Source of the DNA: Oscarella lobularis
Taxonomy: Eukaryota > Porifera > Homoscleromorpha > Homosclerophorida > Oscarellidae
DNA: 64,000 nt
Direction: 5' to 3'
NCBI RefSeq assembly: GCF_947507565.1
Contig: NC_089180.1
Span: forward strand, 992,001-1,056,000
The notes beneath the pieces are model-generated. The model worked only from the letters and a program-made list of their open reading frames with translations. It was not told the DNA's origin and did no database searches. Numbering within the stretch: position 1 is the stretch's first letter; the number at the start of each line of letters is the position of its first letter. Positions 1 to 10,553 of this stretch are shown one piece after another. Position numbers and translations under genes: made by a program.

Positions 1-1612
1 TTTTTGTTGACGGAAGCCGCGTCTGATGCCGCTCTCTTTCAAAGCGGCGTCTGATGCCACGTTCTTTGTTAGAGACCAAAGGCGCATCTGATGCCGTTGT
101 ATTTCTTAGAGGAAAGCGGCATCTGATGTCGCCGTCTCTTTCAAAGACGAAAGCGGCATCTAATGCCGCCTTCTTTGATAGAAACGGAAGCGGCATGTGA
201 TGTCGCTTCGTATTTTGAGACCAAAGCGGAATCTGTTGCCGCCGTCTTTGTTAGAAAACGAAAGCGGTGTCTGACGCCGCCGTCTTTGTTAGAAACGAAA
301 GTGGTATCTGATGCTAACGTCTTTGTTAGAGATGAAATCGGCATTTGATGCCGCCGTCTTTGTTTGAAACGAAAGTGACATCTGATGCCGCCGTCTCTTT
401 TAGAGACGAAAGTGGCGTCTAATGCCGCCATCTTTATTATTGACGAAAGCCGCATCTGATGCCGCTGTCTTTCTTTGAGAGGAAAGCGGCATCTGATGTC
501 GCCATCTCTTTCAAAGACGAAAGCAAAATCTAATGCCGCCGTCTCTGTTAGAGATGAAAGCGGCATCTGATGCCGCCGTCTTCGTTAGAGATGAAAGCTG
601 CATTTGAAACCGCGGTCTATGTTAAAGACGAAAGGGCTTCTGATGCCGCCTTCCTTATTAGAAGCGAAAGCGTCATCTGATGATGCCTTCTTTGTTAGAG
701 ACGAACGGCTGTCACCGTTGTGATGCTGCCTTCTTTTGTTAGAGACGAAGCGGCCTCTGATGCTGCCTTCTCTTTTAGAGACGAAAGCGGCCTCTGATGC
801 TGCCTTCTCTTTTAGAGACGAAAGCGTCATTTGATGCTGCTTCTTTGTTAGAGACGAATGAGGCGGCTGATTCCTCCTTCCTTATTAGAAGCGAAAGCGG
901 CATCTGATGCCGCCCTTTTAGTTAGAGACGAGAGCGGCATCTGATGCCGATCTCTTTCTTAGAGACGAAAGCGGCATCTGATGTCACCTTCTGTGTTAGA
1001 GATGAAAGCGGCGTCTGAATCAGCCTTCTTTGTTAGAGACGAAAGCGGCATCTGATGCCGCTGTCTTTCTTAGAGAGGAAAGCGGCATCTGATGCCGCTG
1101 TCTCAAAGACGAAAGCTGCATCTAATGCCGCCGTCTTTGTTAGAAACGAAAGCGGTATTTGACGACGCCGTCTTTGTTAGAAACGAAAGTTGTATCTTAT
1201 GCAGCCGTCTTTGTTAGAGATGAAAGCGGCATCTAACTCCGCCGTCTATGTTAGAAACGAAAGTGGCATCTGATGCCGCCGTCTCTGTTAGAGACGAAAG
1301 CGGCATCTGATGCCGCTTTCTTTGTTAGAGACGAAAGCGGCATCTGATGCTGCTTCTTTGTTAGAGACGAATGAGGCAGCTGTTTGCCGCCTTCCTTATT
1401 AGAAGCGAAAGCGGCATCTGATGATGGCTTCTTTGTTAGAGACGACCTGCTGCCACCGTTGTGATGCTGCCTTCTTTTGTTAGAGACGAAGCGGCCTCTA
1501 ATGCTGCCTTCTCTTTGAGACGAAAGCGGCATCTGATGCTGCCTTCTTTGTTAGAGACGAAAGCGTCATCTGATGCTGCTTCTTTTTTAGAGACGAATGA
1601 GGCAGCTGATTC
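1..1612 (-). repeat. Family A tandem array, minus orientation (about 37-bp unit)
   Basis: About 43 diverged units of family A, read on the minus strand. Each unit carries the odd palindrome GCGGCATC-A-GATGCCGC (8-bp arms around one base, shown in plus-array orientation) and a second dyad, CGTCT and AGACG around a 7-base CTAACAA loop. A landmark variant containing CGGCCTCT recurs at 751 and 1492, so a higher-order period of about 741 bp (20 units) is visible. Positions 1-560 read as the reverse complement of 15660-16215. The array continues off the left edge of the window. The short minus-strand open frames (for example 141-566) have 37-residue periodicity, equal to three units of 111 bp, and are not credible genes. 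The right edge passes directly into family B at about 1612, after CTGATTCCTAA. Confidence 0.9.
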
Positions 1613-1993
1613 CTAACCCCCTCAACGGTTTTACCGTTCAACTTTTTTTACCGTTCAACCGTTCAACTGTTTCACCGTTTAACTGATCCTCTGTTACACA
1701 GGTTAAACTCCTTTAACCGTTCACTCCCGTAACCGTTCCACTTTTCAACTGTTCCACCGTTCAACTGTTCCACCGCTCAACAGGTTCAACCTTTTCAAAA
1801 GTTTGCCCTCTTAACTGTTCCACCGTTCAACTTTTTCACCGTTCAACCTTTCAACTGTTCCACCGTTCAACTTTTCCACCACTCAACAGGTTCAACCTTT
1901 TCAACCGTTCGCCCTCTAGACTGTTCCACCGTTCAACCGTTCCACCGCTCAAAAGGTTCAACCTTTTCAACCGTTCAAACCTCTCAACAGTTC

Positions 1994-2026
1994 CACCGTT
2001 TAAATAGTTTAACCTTTTGAGCGGTG
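1994..2026 (-). repeat. Strand-switch element P, inverse orientation
   Basis: A 33-bp element with CACCG and CGGTG at its ends and TTTAAATAGTTTAACCTTTT inside. B changes here from C-rich to G-rich top strand. Confidence 0.75.
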
Positions 2027-2824
2027 AAACAGTTGAACAGTGGAACTATTAAATAAAAAAAAAATTGAGGGGGTTGAACTTGTTGATCGGTGGAACAGTA
2101 GCACGGTGGAACAGTTAAACGGTGGAACGGTTAAGGATGTGAAAAGTTGAGTTGGTAGAACCCGATAATCGGTTAAACAGTTGAACGATGGAACAGTTGA
2201 ACAGTGGAACGTATGGGGGGTATAACGGTTTAGAGGGTGTAACCTGTTGAAAGGTGGAACAGTTGAACGGTGGAAAAGTTGAACGGTGGAACGGTTAAAG
2301 ATGTGAACGGTTGAGGATGTTGAACCTGAATATCGGTGAAACAGATGAACGATGAACAGTAATGGGTAAACATTTGAGGAGGTTGAACCTGTTGATCAGT
2401 GGAACAGTCGAACGGTGAAACAGATAAACGATCAACAGTTTAACAGTAGAACGGTTGAGGGGATAAACGGTTGAGGGGGTTCAACATATTGAGCGGTGGA
2501 ACAGTATAACTGTTAAACAGTTGAGGAGCTGAACGGTTGAAGATATTAACCTGTTTATTGGTGGAACAGTTGAACAGTGGAAACGTTGAACTGTAAATCG
2601 GTTGAGAGAGTGAACGGTTTAAAATCCTAAACCTATTGAACTGTTAAGGGGTTGAAACTGTAAACTGTGAATAGTTAAACGTGTTGAACGGTAGAACAGT
2701 AAAACGGTGGAACAATTCAGAGGTGGAACGGTTGCGGGGAGTAAACCTTGTAATCGTTTGAAAGGCTAAAACTGTTAAACGGTGGATCAGTTAAACCCTT
2801 TTGAGCGGTGGGACAGTTGAACTG

Positions 2825-2886
2825 TGGAACATTTCAACAGGTTTAACCTTTTCAACAGTCCACTCTTGACCGATCTACCGTTCAAA
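2825..2886 (-). repeat. Strand-switch element R, inverse
   Basis: Contains CAACAGTCCACTCTTGACCG and GATCTACCG, the reverse complement of the R form at 36710-36770. B goes from G-rich to C-rich. It is the inverted partner of that element within the 1.37-kb inverted duplication. Confidence 0.7.
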
Positions 2887-3667
2887 TGTTCCACTGTTCA
2901 AGTGTTCCACCGATGAACAGGTTAACATCTTCAACCGTTCACCTCTTCAACTGTTCCACCGTTAAGCTGTTCTACCGTTCTACAGTTCAACTGTTTAAAA
3001 GTTCAATTATTCCAACGTTTACAAGCTTCAACTGTTTTACCTTTAAACAGTTTCAACTCTTTCAACCGTTGACCGCTTCAACCGTTTCTTCGTTTATCTG
3101 TTCCACCGTTAAACGGTTCCACAGCTCAACATGTTCCCTCAACCGTTTTTCTCCTCAACCGTTCCACTGTTTAACTGTTCATCGTTCAACTATTTTACCG
3201 ACATTCAGGTTCAACATCCTCAACCGTTCACATCCTCAACCGTTCCACCGTTCAACTTTTCCACCGTTCAACAGTTCCACCTTTCAACCGGTTCAACCCT
3301 CTCAACTCCTCATCCCCTGAACCGTTCCACTGTTTAACTGTTCCAACGTTAAACTGTTTCACAGATCATCATGTTCAACCACCTCAACTTTCACATTCTT
3401 AACCGTTCAACTGTTCCACCGTTTAACTGTTCCAAAGCTCAAAAGGTTCAACTGATCCACCGTTCCACTGTTGAACTGTTCAACCGGTTGATGAACAGTT
3501 TCACATGTTCAACCGTTCACCCCCTTAACTGTTCCACCGTTGAACTGTTCTACCTTTCAACCGTTCAACTGTTTTACACTTCAACTGTTCACTCGCTTAA
3601 CAGTTTCAACTCCTTAACAGTTCTAAAGCTTTACCCCATCAACCGTTCACAGTCTCAACAGTTCCAC

Positions 3668-3715
3668 TGTTCAACTGTTCCATCGTACAACTGTTCAACT
3701 GTTCCATCGTACAAC
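3668..3715 (+). repeat. Exact 24-bp tandem duplication
   Basis: The three octamers TGTTCAAC, TGTTCCAT and CGTACAAC are present twice in a row. The inverted partner near 35900 has only one set, so this is a later gain. Confidence 0.9.
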
Positions 3716-4438
3716 TGTTCAACTAATCATCAGGTTTAAACGTTTGAACAGTGAAGCAGTTTAACGGTGAAACAGTTGAGGGAGTAAACGGTTAAAAGAG
3801 TAAACCTTTTGATCGATGGAACAGTTGATCAGTGGAACATTTGAAATGGTGGAACAGTTGAACTGTGAAACAGTTGAACGGTGGAACACTTAAACAAAGA
3901 AACAGTTGAGGCGGTGAACGTTGAAAAGGGTTGAAACTGTTGAAAGGTAGAAATGTTGAAGCTGTTAAACGTTGAAGCAGTTAAAGGTTGGAACGGTTAA
4001 GGGGGTAAACGGTTGATGAGGTTGAACCATTTGAGCGGTGGAACAGTTGAACGGTGGAACGGTTGATGGGATGAACTGTTGAGAGGGTTGAACCTGTTGA
4101 AAGGTGGAACAGTTTAACGGTAGAACAATTGAACGGTCGAAAAATTGAAGGGGTAAATAGTTGAGGAGGTTAAACTTGATGATCGGTGGAACAGTTGAAC
4201 AATGGAACAGTAAAACTGTGGAACGGTTGAGGATGAAAACGCTATAAAACGTTGAAACAGTCAAAGATGGAAAAGTTGAATCTGTTGAACGGTGGAACAA
4301 TTGAACGGTGGTACGGTTGAAGGGGTGAACGTTTTAACCTTTTGAGCGTTTAAACAGTTAAACGGTGAAAGAGTTGAACGGTGGAACACTTAAACGGAGG
4401 AACGGTTCAGAGGGTAAACGGTTGAGGGAGTTGACAGT

Positions 4439-4515
4439 GTTAAACGTTTGAGGAGTTGAAACTGTTTAACAGTAGAAAAGGTAATCTTGTTAAACGGTGA
4501 AACAGTTAAACGTTT
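4439..4515 (+). repeat. Strand-switch element S, forward
   Basis: GTTAAACGTTTGAGGAGTTG at the left, core AAAAGGTAATCTTGTTAAAC, then a flip from G-rich to C-rich at AAACGTTTAACAGG. Confidence 0.72.
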
Positions 4516-4865
4516 AACAGGTTCAACTCCATCAACTGTTCAGCCCTCAACCGTTCCACCATTCAACTATTCCACCGTTCGACTGTTTTACCGATCAACA
4601 GGTTCAACGCATTGGGGCTTTCACCCGCTTAACCGTTATACAACTCAACTATTCCACAGTTCACCGGTAAACTGTGCTACCGCTCAACAGGTTGAACTCC
4701 CTCCACCGTTTCTCCCCTCCAACGTTCCACTGTTCAAATGTTAAATTGTTCAACTGTTTCACCGACCGTCATGTTCAACCTCCTCAACCGTTCACCCCCT
4801 CAACGGTTTCACCGTTCAACTGTTTCACCGTTCAACTGTTCCACCGCTCAACAGGTTCAACCCCC

Positions 4866-4965
4866 TCAAATGTTTACCCATGCAACCGGTTCACTGTTCA
4901 ACTGTTGAGGGGTTGAACCTGATTAACTTTTAAGGGGTTGAAACTGTTGAACTTTGAAACAGTTG
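4866..4965 (+). repeat. Strand-switch element Q, forward
   Basis: Runs from TCAAATGTTTACCCAT through the odd palindrome CAAC-T-GTTG at about 4904 to a GAACTTTGAAACAG tail. The flip is from C-rich to G-rich. Confidence 0.72.
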
Positions 4966-6088
4966 AACCTGTTGAACGGTAAAACATTTTAATATTTAAA
5001 CAATTGAACGGTAGAACCGTTTAGAGGGTGAACGGTTGAAAGGGAGAACGGTTAGGAGATCTGAACTTTTTGAGGGGCGTAACAGTTGAACGGTGGAACA
5101 GTTGAACGGTACAAAAGTTGAACTATGGAACGGTTAATGATGTGAACGGTTCAGGATGTTGAACCTGAATATCTGTGAAACAGTTGAACGATGAACAGTG
5201 CACTGAACGGTTGAGAGGAGAAACGGTTGAGGGAGTTCAACATGTTAAGCAGTGGAACCGTTTAACGGTGGAACAGTTAATGAAGAAACGGTAGAGGCTG
5301 GGAACTGTTGAAAAGGTTGAAACTGTTGAAAGGTAAAACAGTTTAAGCTCTTAAACGTTGAAATAGTTGAACGGTTAAACCGTTGAACGGTAGAACAGTT
5401 TACAGGTGGAACAGTTAAAGGGATGAGCGGTTGAAAAAGTTAAATCTGTTGAACGGTTAAAGGGTTGAAACTGTAAGCTGTGAACAGTTAAACCTCTTGA
5501 ACGGTGGAACGGCAAAAAGATGAAACAGTTAAGAGGTGGAACGGTTCAGGAGAGTAAACCTTGTAAACCGTTGAAAGGCTAAATCTGTTAAACGGTGGAT
5601 CAGTTGAACCTTTTGAGCGGTGGAACATTTCAACTGTGGAACAGTTGAACAATAGAAAGTTTAATGAGTAAACGGTTGAGAGGGTTGAACCTGATGATCG
5701 GTAAAACAGCTTAACGATGGAACAGTCGAACAGTGGAACGGTTGAGGAGAAAAACGGTTGAGGGAGTTCAAGATGTTGAGGGGTGGAACCGTTTAACGGG
5801 AGAACAGTTAAACGAAGAAACTGTTGAGATGGTGAACGGTTGAAAGGGTTGAAACTGTTGAAAGGTAAAAGAGTTGACGCTGTTAAATGTTGCAATATAT
5901 GAGCGGTTATACGGTTAAACGGTAAAACAGTTTAACGGTGGAACAGTTTAAGGGTTGAACGGTTGAAGAGGTTAACCTGTTCATCGGTGGAACAGTTGAA
6001 CAAGTGTAACAGTTGAACGGTAGATCGGTTGAGAGTGTGAACGGTTGAAAAGGTTAAACTTGTTGAAAGGTTGAGGGAGTTAAACCTG

Positions 6089-6170
6089 TTAAACGTTTGA
6101 GGAGTTGAAACTGTTTAACGGTAGAAGAGGTAATCATGTTAAGCGGTGAAACAGGTAACAGTTTCAACTC
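6089..6170 (+). repeat. Strand-switch element S, forward
   Basis: Core GAAGAGGTAATCATGTTAAG. The right flank is shortened to AACAGGTAACAGTTTCAAC. Confidence 0.7.
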
Positions 6171-6928
6171 CTTAACCGTTCTACAGTATCGTCCCCTCAA
6201 CCGTTCACACCCTCAACAGTCTAACTGTTCCAACGTTCAACTTTCCACCAATCATCAAACGTTTCAACGTTTAACTTTTTTACCGTTTAACCGTTTCACC
6301 GTTTAACTGCTCCGCCGTTCAACTGTTTCACTGATCAAAAGGTTCAACCCTTTCAAGCGTTCACCCCCTTAACCATTAAACCGCTCAACTGTTACACTGT
6401 TCAACTGTTCCACCGTTCAAATGTTCAACTGATCAACTCTTCCACCGATCAATAGGTTTGCCCTTTTAACCGTTCACATCCTCAACTGTTTTGCCGTTAA
6501 ACTGCTTCACTGTTCAAACGTTTAACCGCTCAACTCGTGCACCCGTTTACCCTCTCAACCGTTCCACCGTTGAACTGTTCCACCGTTCAACTGTTCCACT
6601 GCTCAAAAGGTTCAAATGTTCCACCGTTCAACTGTTTGTACGTTCAACAAGTTCAACTGTTTTTCTTTTCAAAAGTTTCAACCTCTTATACCGTTCACCC
6701 CCTCAATCGCTCCACCGTTTAACTGTTCCATCTTTCAACTGTTCCACCTCTCAAAAAGTTCAACTCTCTTAACTGTTCACCCTATCAAACGTTCCAGTGT
6801 TAAACTGTTTCACCGTTTAACTGTTTAACTGCTCAACAGAATCAATCCTTCATCCATTCACCCTTCAAACCGTTCTACCGTTCAACTGTTTAAACATTGA
6901 AATGTTCTACCGTTTAAGAGGTTCAACT

Positions 6929-7022
6929 GTTCCAAAGTACAACAGTTTTGACCCCTTAACCGTTCAACAGGTTGAAGCCTTCAGCAGATGAACAGTGGAA
7001 CGGTTGAACGGGTAAACATTTG
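6929..7022 (-). repeat. Strand-switch element Q, inverse
   Basis: Reverse-complement form (TTCCAAAG start, GGTAAACATTTGAG end), but the centre is worn (CAGCAGATGAACAGTGG). It still flips B from C-rich to G-rich. Confidence 0.65.
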
Positions 7023-7382
7023 AGGGGTTGAACCTGTTGATCAATGGAACAGTCGAGCGGGGAAACAGTTGAACGTTGAAACGGTTGAGGGGGTGATCGG
7101 TTGAGAAGGTTGAACCTGATGATCGGTGAAACAGTTGAACGATGGAACATTTGAACAGTGGAACGTTGAGGGGAAAAACGGTAGAGGGAGTTTAACTTGT
7201 TGAGCGAAGAAACAGTTTCACTTTGGAACACTTGAGCGGTGGAACAGTGTAGTGTATAACGGTTAAGTGGGTGAACACTTGAAATCGTTGAACCTGTTGA
7301 TCGGTAAAACAGTCGAACGGTGAAACATTTGAACGGTGGACCGGTTGAGAGGCTGAACAGTTGAGGGACTTAAACCTGTTAA

Positions 7383-7492
7383 ACAGTTAACTGTTTCACC
7401 GTTTAACATTATTACCTGTTCTACCGTTAAACAGTTTCAACGATAGAACAGGTAATCATGTTAAACTGTGAAAGAGTTACCCGTTTAAGATG
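7383..7492. repeat. Compound strand-switch element S: two S cores head to head
   Basis: An inverse S core (ATTACCTGTTCTA) and a forward S core (TAGAACAGGTAAT) face each other across about 20 bases. They make a 13-bp perfect stem that extends to roughly 23 bp with one mismatch, and further with several. This is the strongest local hairpin in the B arrays. Confidence 0.78.
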
Positions 7493-8756
7493 TATAACTC
7501 CCTCAACTCTTCACTCTCTCAACCGTTTCACCGATCAACTGTTCCACCGTTCAACTATTTAACCGTTCAACTGTTACACAGCTCAACAGGTTAAAATGTT
7601 CACCCCTTCTACCACCGTTCAATTGTTTCACCGTTCAACATGTTCAACTGTTCAATCCTTTAACAGTTTCAACATTCCTTACAGTTTTCTTGCTCAACCT
7701 TTCCACCGTTTTACTGTTTCATCGTTCAACTGTTCCACCGATCATCAAGTTTAACCTCTTCAACCATTTATCCCTCAATTGTTCCATCGTTCAATTGTTC
7801 TACCGTTAAAATGTTCCACTTGTCAACAGGTTCAACCCTCTTAACTGTTTATCCCCTCAACAGTTCCACCGTTCAACTATATCACAGTTTAACTGTTCCA
7901 CCGCTCAACTCTTTAGGGCCTGTTTAACAGGTTAAACTGTACCGCCGTTCAACTGTTCCACCGCTCAAAAGCTTTAGTCCCATCAGCCGTTTACTCCTTA
8001 ACCGTTCCATTGTTTAACTGCTCCAACGTTTAACAGCTTTAACATTTCTACCTTTCAACAGTTTCAACACTTTCAAACGTTCAACGCCTCAACTGTTTCT
8101 TGGTTTAACTGTTCCACCGTTCAACTGTTCACATCCTTAACCGTTCAACTGTTCCACCGTTCAACTGTTCCACCGCTCAAAAGGTTCAACTGACCCACCG
8201 TTCCACTGTTCAACTGTCCCACCAAAGAACAGATTAACCTCTTCAACCGTTTACTCCTCAACTGTTCCACCATTGATCTGTTCTGCTGTTCAACCGCTCA
8301 ACTGTTTTACCGCTCAACTGTTCCATCGCTTAATAGTTTCAACCCCTTAACCGTTCTACAGCTTCACCACCTCAACCGTTCACACTCTCAACCGTTCACA
8401 CTCTCAACAGTTCCACTGTTCAACTGTTCATCGTTCATCTGTTTCACCGATATTCAGGTTCAACATCCTCAACCGTTCACATCTTCAACCGTTCCACCGT
8501 TCAACTTTTCCACCGTTCAACTGTTCCACCTTTCAACAGGTTCAACTCTCTAAACCGTTATTCTCCCCATACGTTTCACTGTTCAACTGTTCCATCGTTC
8601 AACTGTTTAACCGATTATCGGGTTCAACCACCTCAACTTTTCACATCCTTAACCGTTCCACCGTTCAACTGTTCCACCGTGCTACTTTTCCACCGATCAA
8701 AAGGTTCAATCCCTTCAATTGTTTTTCCATTTAACCGTTCTACTGTTCAACTGTTT

Positions 8757-8789
8757 CACCGCTCAAAAGGTTAAACTATTTAAACGGTG
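8757..8789 (+). repeat. Strand-switch element P, forward orientation
   Basis: A 33-bp element whose core reads AAAAGGTTAAACTATTTAAA between CACCG and CGGTG ends. It is the reverse complement of the element at 1994-2026. Confidence 0.75.
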
Positions 8790-9385
8790 GAACTGTTAAG
8801 AGGGTGAACGGTTGAAAAGGTTGAACCTTTTGAGCGGTGGAACGGTTGAACGGTCGAAAAGTTGAACAGAGGAATGGTTAAGGGTTTGAACTGTTAAAGG
8901 AGATAAACATGTTGAATGTTAAATCAGTTGAAATGTGGAACAGTTGAATATTGGAAGGGTTGAGGGGGTAAACGGTTGAGGGGGTTGAAACTGATTAAAG
9001 GTGGAACAATTAATCCTGTTAAACGGTTAAACAGTTTAACTGTGAAACGTTTAAACAAAGAAACTGTTGAACGGTGTAACAGATGAGGAATTAATAGTTT
9101 GAGAAGGCGATCTTGTTGATCAGGTAAACAGTTGAACACAGGAACAGTTGAACTGTAGAACGGTTGAGAGAGTAAACTGTTTAAGGGGTTTAACTTGTTG
9201 AACAGTTGAGGTGTTTCAACAGTTAAACGGTTAAGCAGTTCAACCTGTTGGACGGTGGAACAGTTGAAAGGTGAAACAGTTGAGCTGTGAAACGTTTGAG
9301 GGGGTGAACGGTTTAGGATGTTAAACCTGTTGAACGGTTGAGAGGCCTAAAACTATTAAACGATGGAAGAGTTAAACCTGTTAAA

Positions 9386-10553
9386 TTTAAAGGTAGCGGC
9401 ACTGATGACGGCGTAAAATATACCAAGTGACCTGCGCTATAGACGGAGTTTGATTACTAAAATAGCGGCGCTGTTGACGGCGTATAATGTACTAAGATAG
9501 CGTCGCTGTTGACGACGTTTGATTACGTAGGTAGCAGCACTTTTGACGGCGGAAAGAAAGTTGAACGGTAAAACGGTTGAGGGGGTTAAACCTTTTGATT
9601 TGTGGAACAGTTGAACAATGGATCAGTTGTACTAAGGTAGCGGCATTTTTGACAGCGTACATTAGACTAAGTTAGCGGCACTATTGACGGCGTATCATAC
9701 ACTAAGGTAGCGGCCCTGTTGACGGCGTTCGATTAAAAAGGTAGCGTCACGGTTTTTATGGTGTATATAATGCTAAGGTGGAGGGGCTGTTGGCGGCATT
9801 TTATTACTCAGATAACCGTGCTTTTGACGTCGTTTGATTAAGAAGGTAGCTGCTCTGTTTACGGCGTATAATATTATAGTGTAGCGGTTCTTTTGACGGC
9901 GTTTGAATTCAAAGGTAGCGGCACTGTTGAGGGCGTAAAATATAGCAAGTGACAGGCGCTATTGACGGCGTTTGATTACTAAAGTAGCGGCGCTGCTGAC
10001 GGCGTATTATATACTAAGATAGCGGCGTTGTTGACGTTGTTTGATTACTTTGGTAGCGGCACTTTTTACGGCGTACAATATACTAGGGTACCTGCGCTAT
10101 TGACGGCGTTTGATTACTAAAGTAGCGGCACTGTTAACGGCGTATAATATACTAAGGTACCAGCACTGTTGACGGCGTTTATTACTTAGATAACGGCGTT
10201 GTTGACGGCGTTTAATTGCTAATAGCAGCGCTGTTGAGGGCCTATAATATAATAAGTTAGCTGCATTTTGGGCGGCGTTTGATTGCTAAGGTGTCGGCTC
10301 CTTTGACGGCGTTTGATTACTAAAGTAGCGGCACTGTTAACGGCGTACAATAAACCAAGGTTGCGGCGCTGTTGACGGCGTTTGATTACTAAGGTAGCAG
10401 CACTGTTGACGGCGTATAATTTACTAAGGTAGCATAACTTTTGACAAAGTTTGATTACTTAAGTAGCGGCGCTGTTGACAGGGTTTAATATACTAAGATA
10501 GCGGCGCTGTTGACGGCGTTTGATTACTATGATAGCGGCGCTATTGACGGCGT
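9386..10553 (+). repeat. Family C tandem module, plus orientation, containing a B island
   Basis: About 32 units of 34-35 bp. The unit core is GTAGCGGCGCTGTTGACGGC, followed alternately by a GTTTGATTA tail or a GTATAATATA tail, so many neighbours form a 69-bp dimer. The units are individually marked by variants (for example a CATAACTTTTGACAAAG unit at about 10430), and their order is conserved in the other C modules. The array is therefore an old module that is copied as a whole and not a recently homogenised array. The core AGCG-G-CGCT is an odd palindrome with 4-bp arms. The module breaks off at 10553 exactly where family A begins. The paralogue at 43780 continues as C there. Confidence 0.88.
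9553..9632 (-). repeat. Family B island inside the C module
   Basis: About 80 bp of G-rich B octamers (GTTGAACGG type) interrupt the C units. They are entered after GACGGCGGAAAGAAA and left through GGATCAGTTGTACTAAGG. The same island is present at 43433-43512 with the same edges, so it predates the large duplication. Its right edge resembles the B to C joints at 28361 (inverted), 46856 and 51503 (inverted). Confidence 0.8.

Larger units (their letters stand above)
2365..3737 (+). repeat. 1.37-kb inverted duplication, copy 1
   Basis: The reverse complement of this segment matches 35880-37245. A short peptide reading is shared without change over 3131-3320 plus and 36272-36466 minus, which shows how close the copies are. 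A 24-bp exact duplication (3668-3691, 3692-3715) is present only here. The right end falls at GGTTTA, where the strand flips. Confidence 0.88.
1613..9385. repeat. Family B octamer-based array, block 1
   Basis: Degenerate 8-mers (TGTTCCAC, CGTTCAAC and variants) form a 16-bp unit. Every 75-110 bp a marker 9-mer such as AGGTTCAAC breaks the phase and gives a loose higher-order period. Orientation by C-rich strand: plus 1613-2027, minus to 2832, plus to 3737, minus to 4497, plus to 4908, minus to 6150, plus to 6968, minus to 7392, a compound switch to 7490, plus to 8778, minus to 9385. There is no start codon with ribosome-binding site, no conserved domain and no RNA gene. Open frames such as 2886-3320 and 3371-3739 (plus) or 5488-5895 (minus) are translated repeat with Ser-Thr-Val/Phe-Asn-Cys periodicity. 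A run of ten A residues at 2051-2060 is the only homopolymer of note. The first bases after the A array match the B sequence from about 28401. Confidence 0.9.
3855..10553 (+). repeat. Large segmental duplication, copy 1
   Basis: This matches 37590-43780 in the same orientation at an offset that drifts only from 33869 to 33880 bp between 4487 and 9139, with scattered single-base differences. It spans B and C material, so it is a true segmental copy and not parallel repeat growth. Near the left end the other copy has about 150 bp more. Near the right end this copy has 653 bp more. The match ends at the A junction. Confidence 0.9.

Noticed and set aside
670-720. Hammerhead-ribozyme-like order on the antisense of A (CTGATG, a GTCTC/GAGAC stem, GAAA)
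   Set aside because: The required A after CTGATG is C in most units, five extra bases precede the stem, and units with CTGATGA lack the stem or the GAAA. A covariance-model search with a significant hit would reopen this.
2046-2062. A-rich run as a poly-A tail of a retroelement
   Set aside because: It is a 10-base run within B where related copies (for example near 54650) read GATAAACAATTGAGG. It has no target-site duplication or element body.
9386-10553. Promoter-like TTGACG and TATAAT in nearly every C unit
   Set aside because: Within a unit the two boxes are only about 3 bp apart, and between units about 38 bp. Neither fits the usual 16-18 bp spacing.
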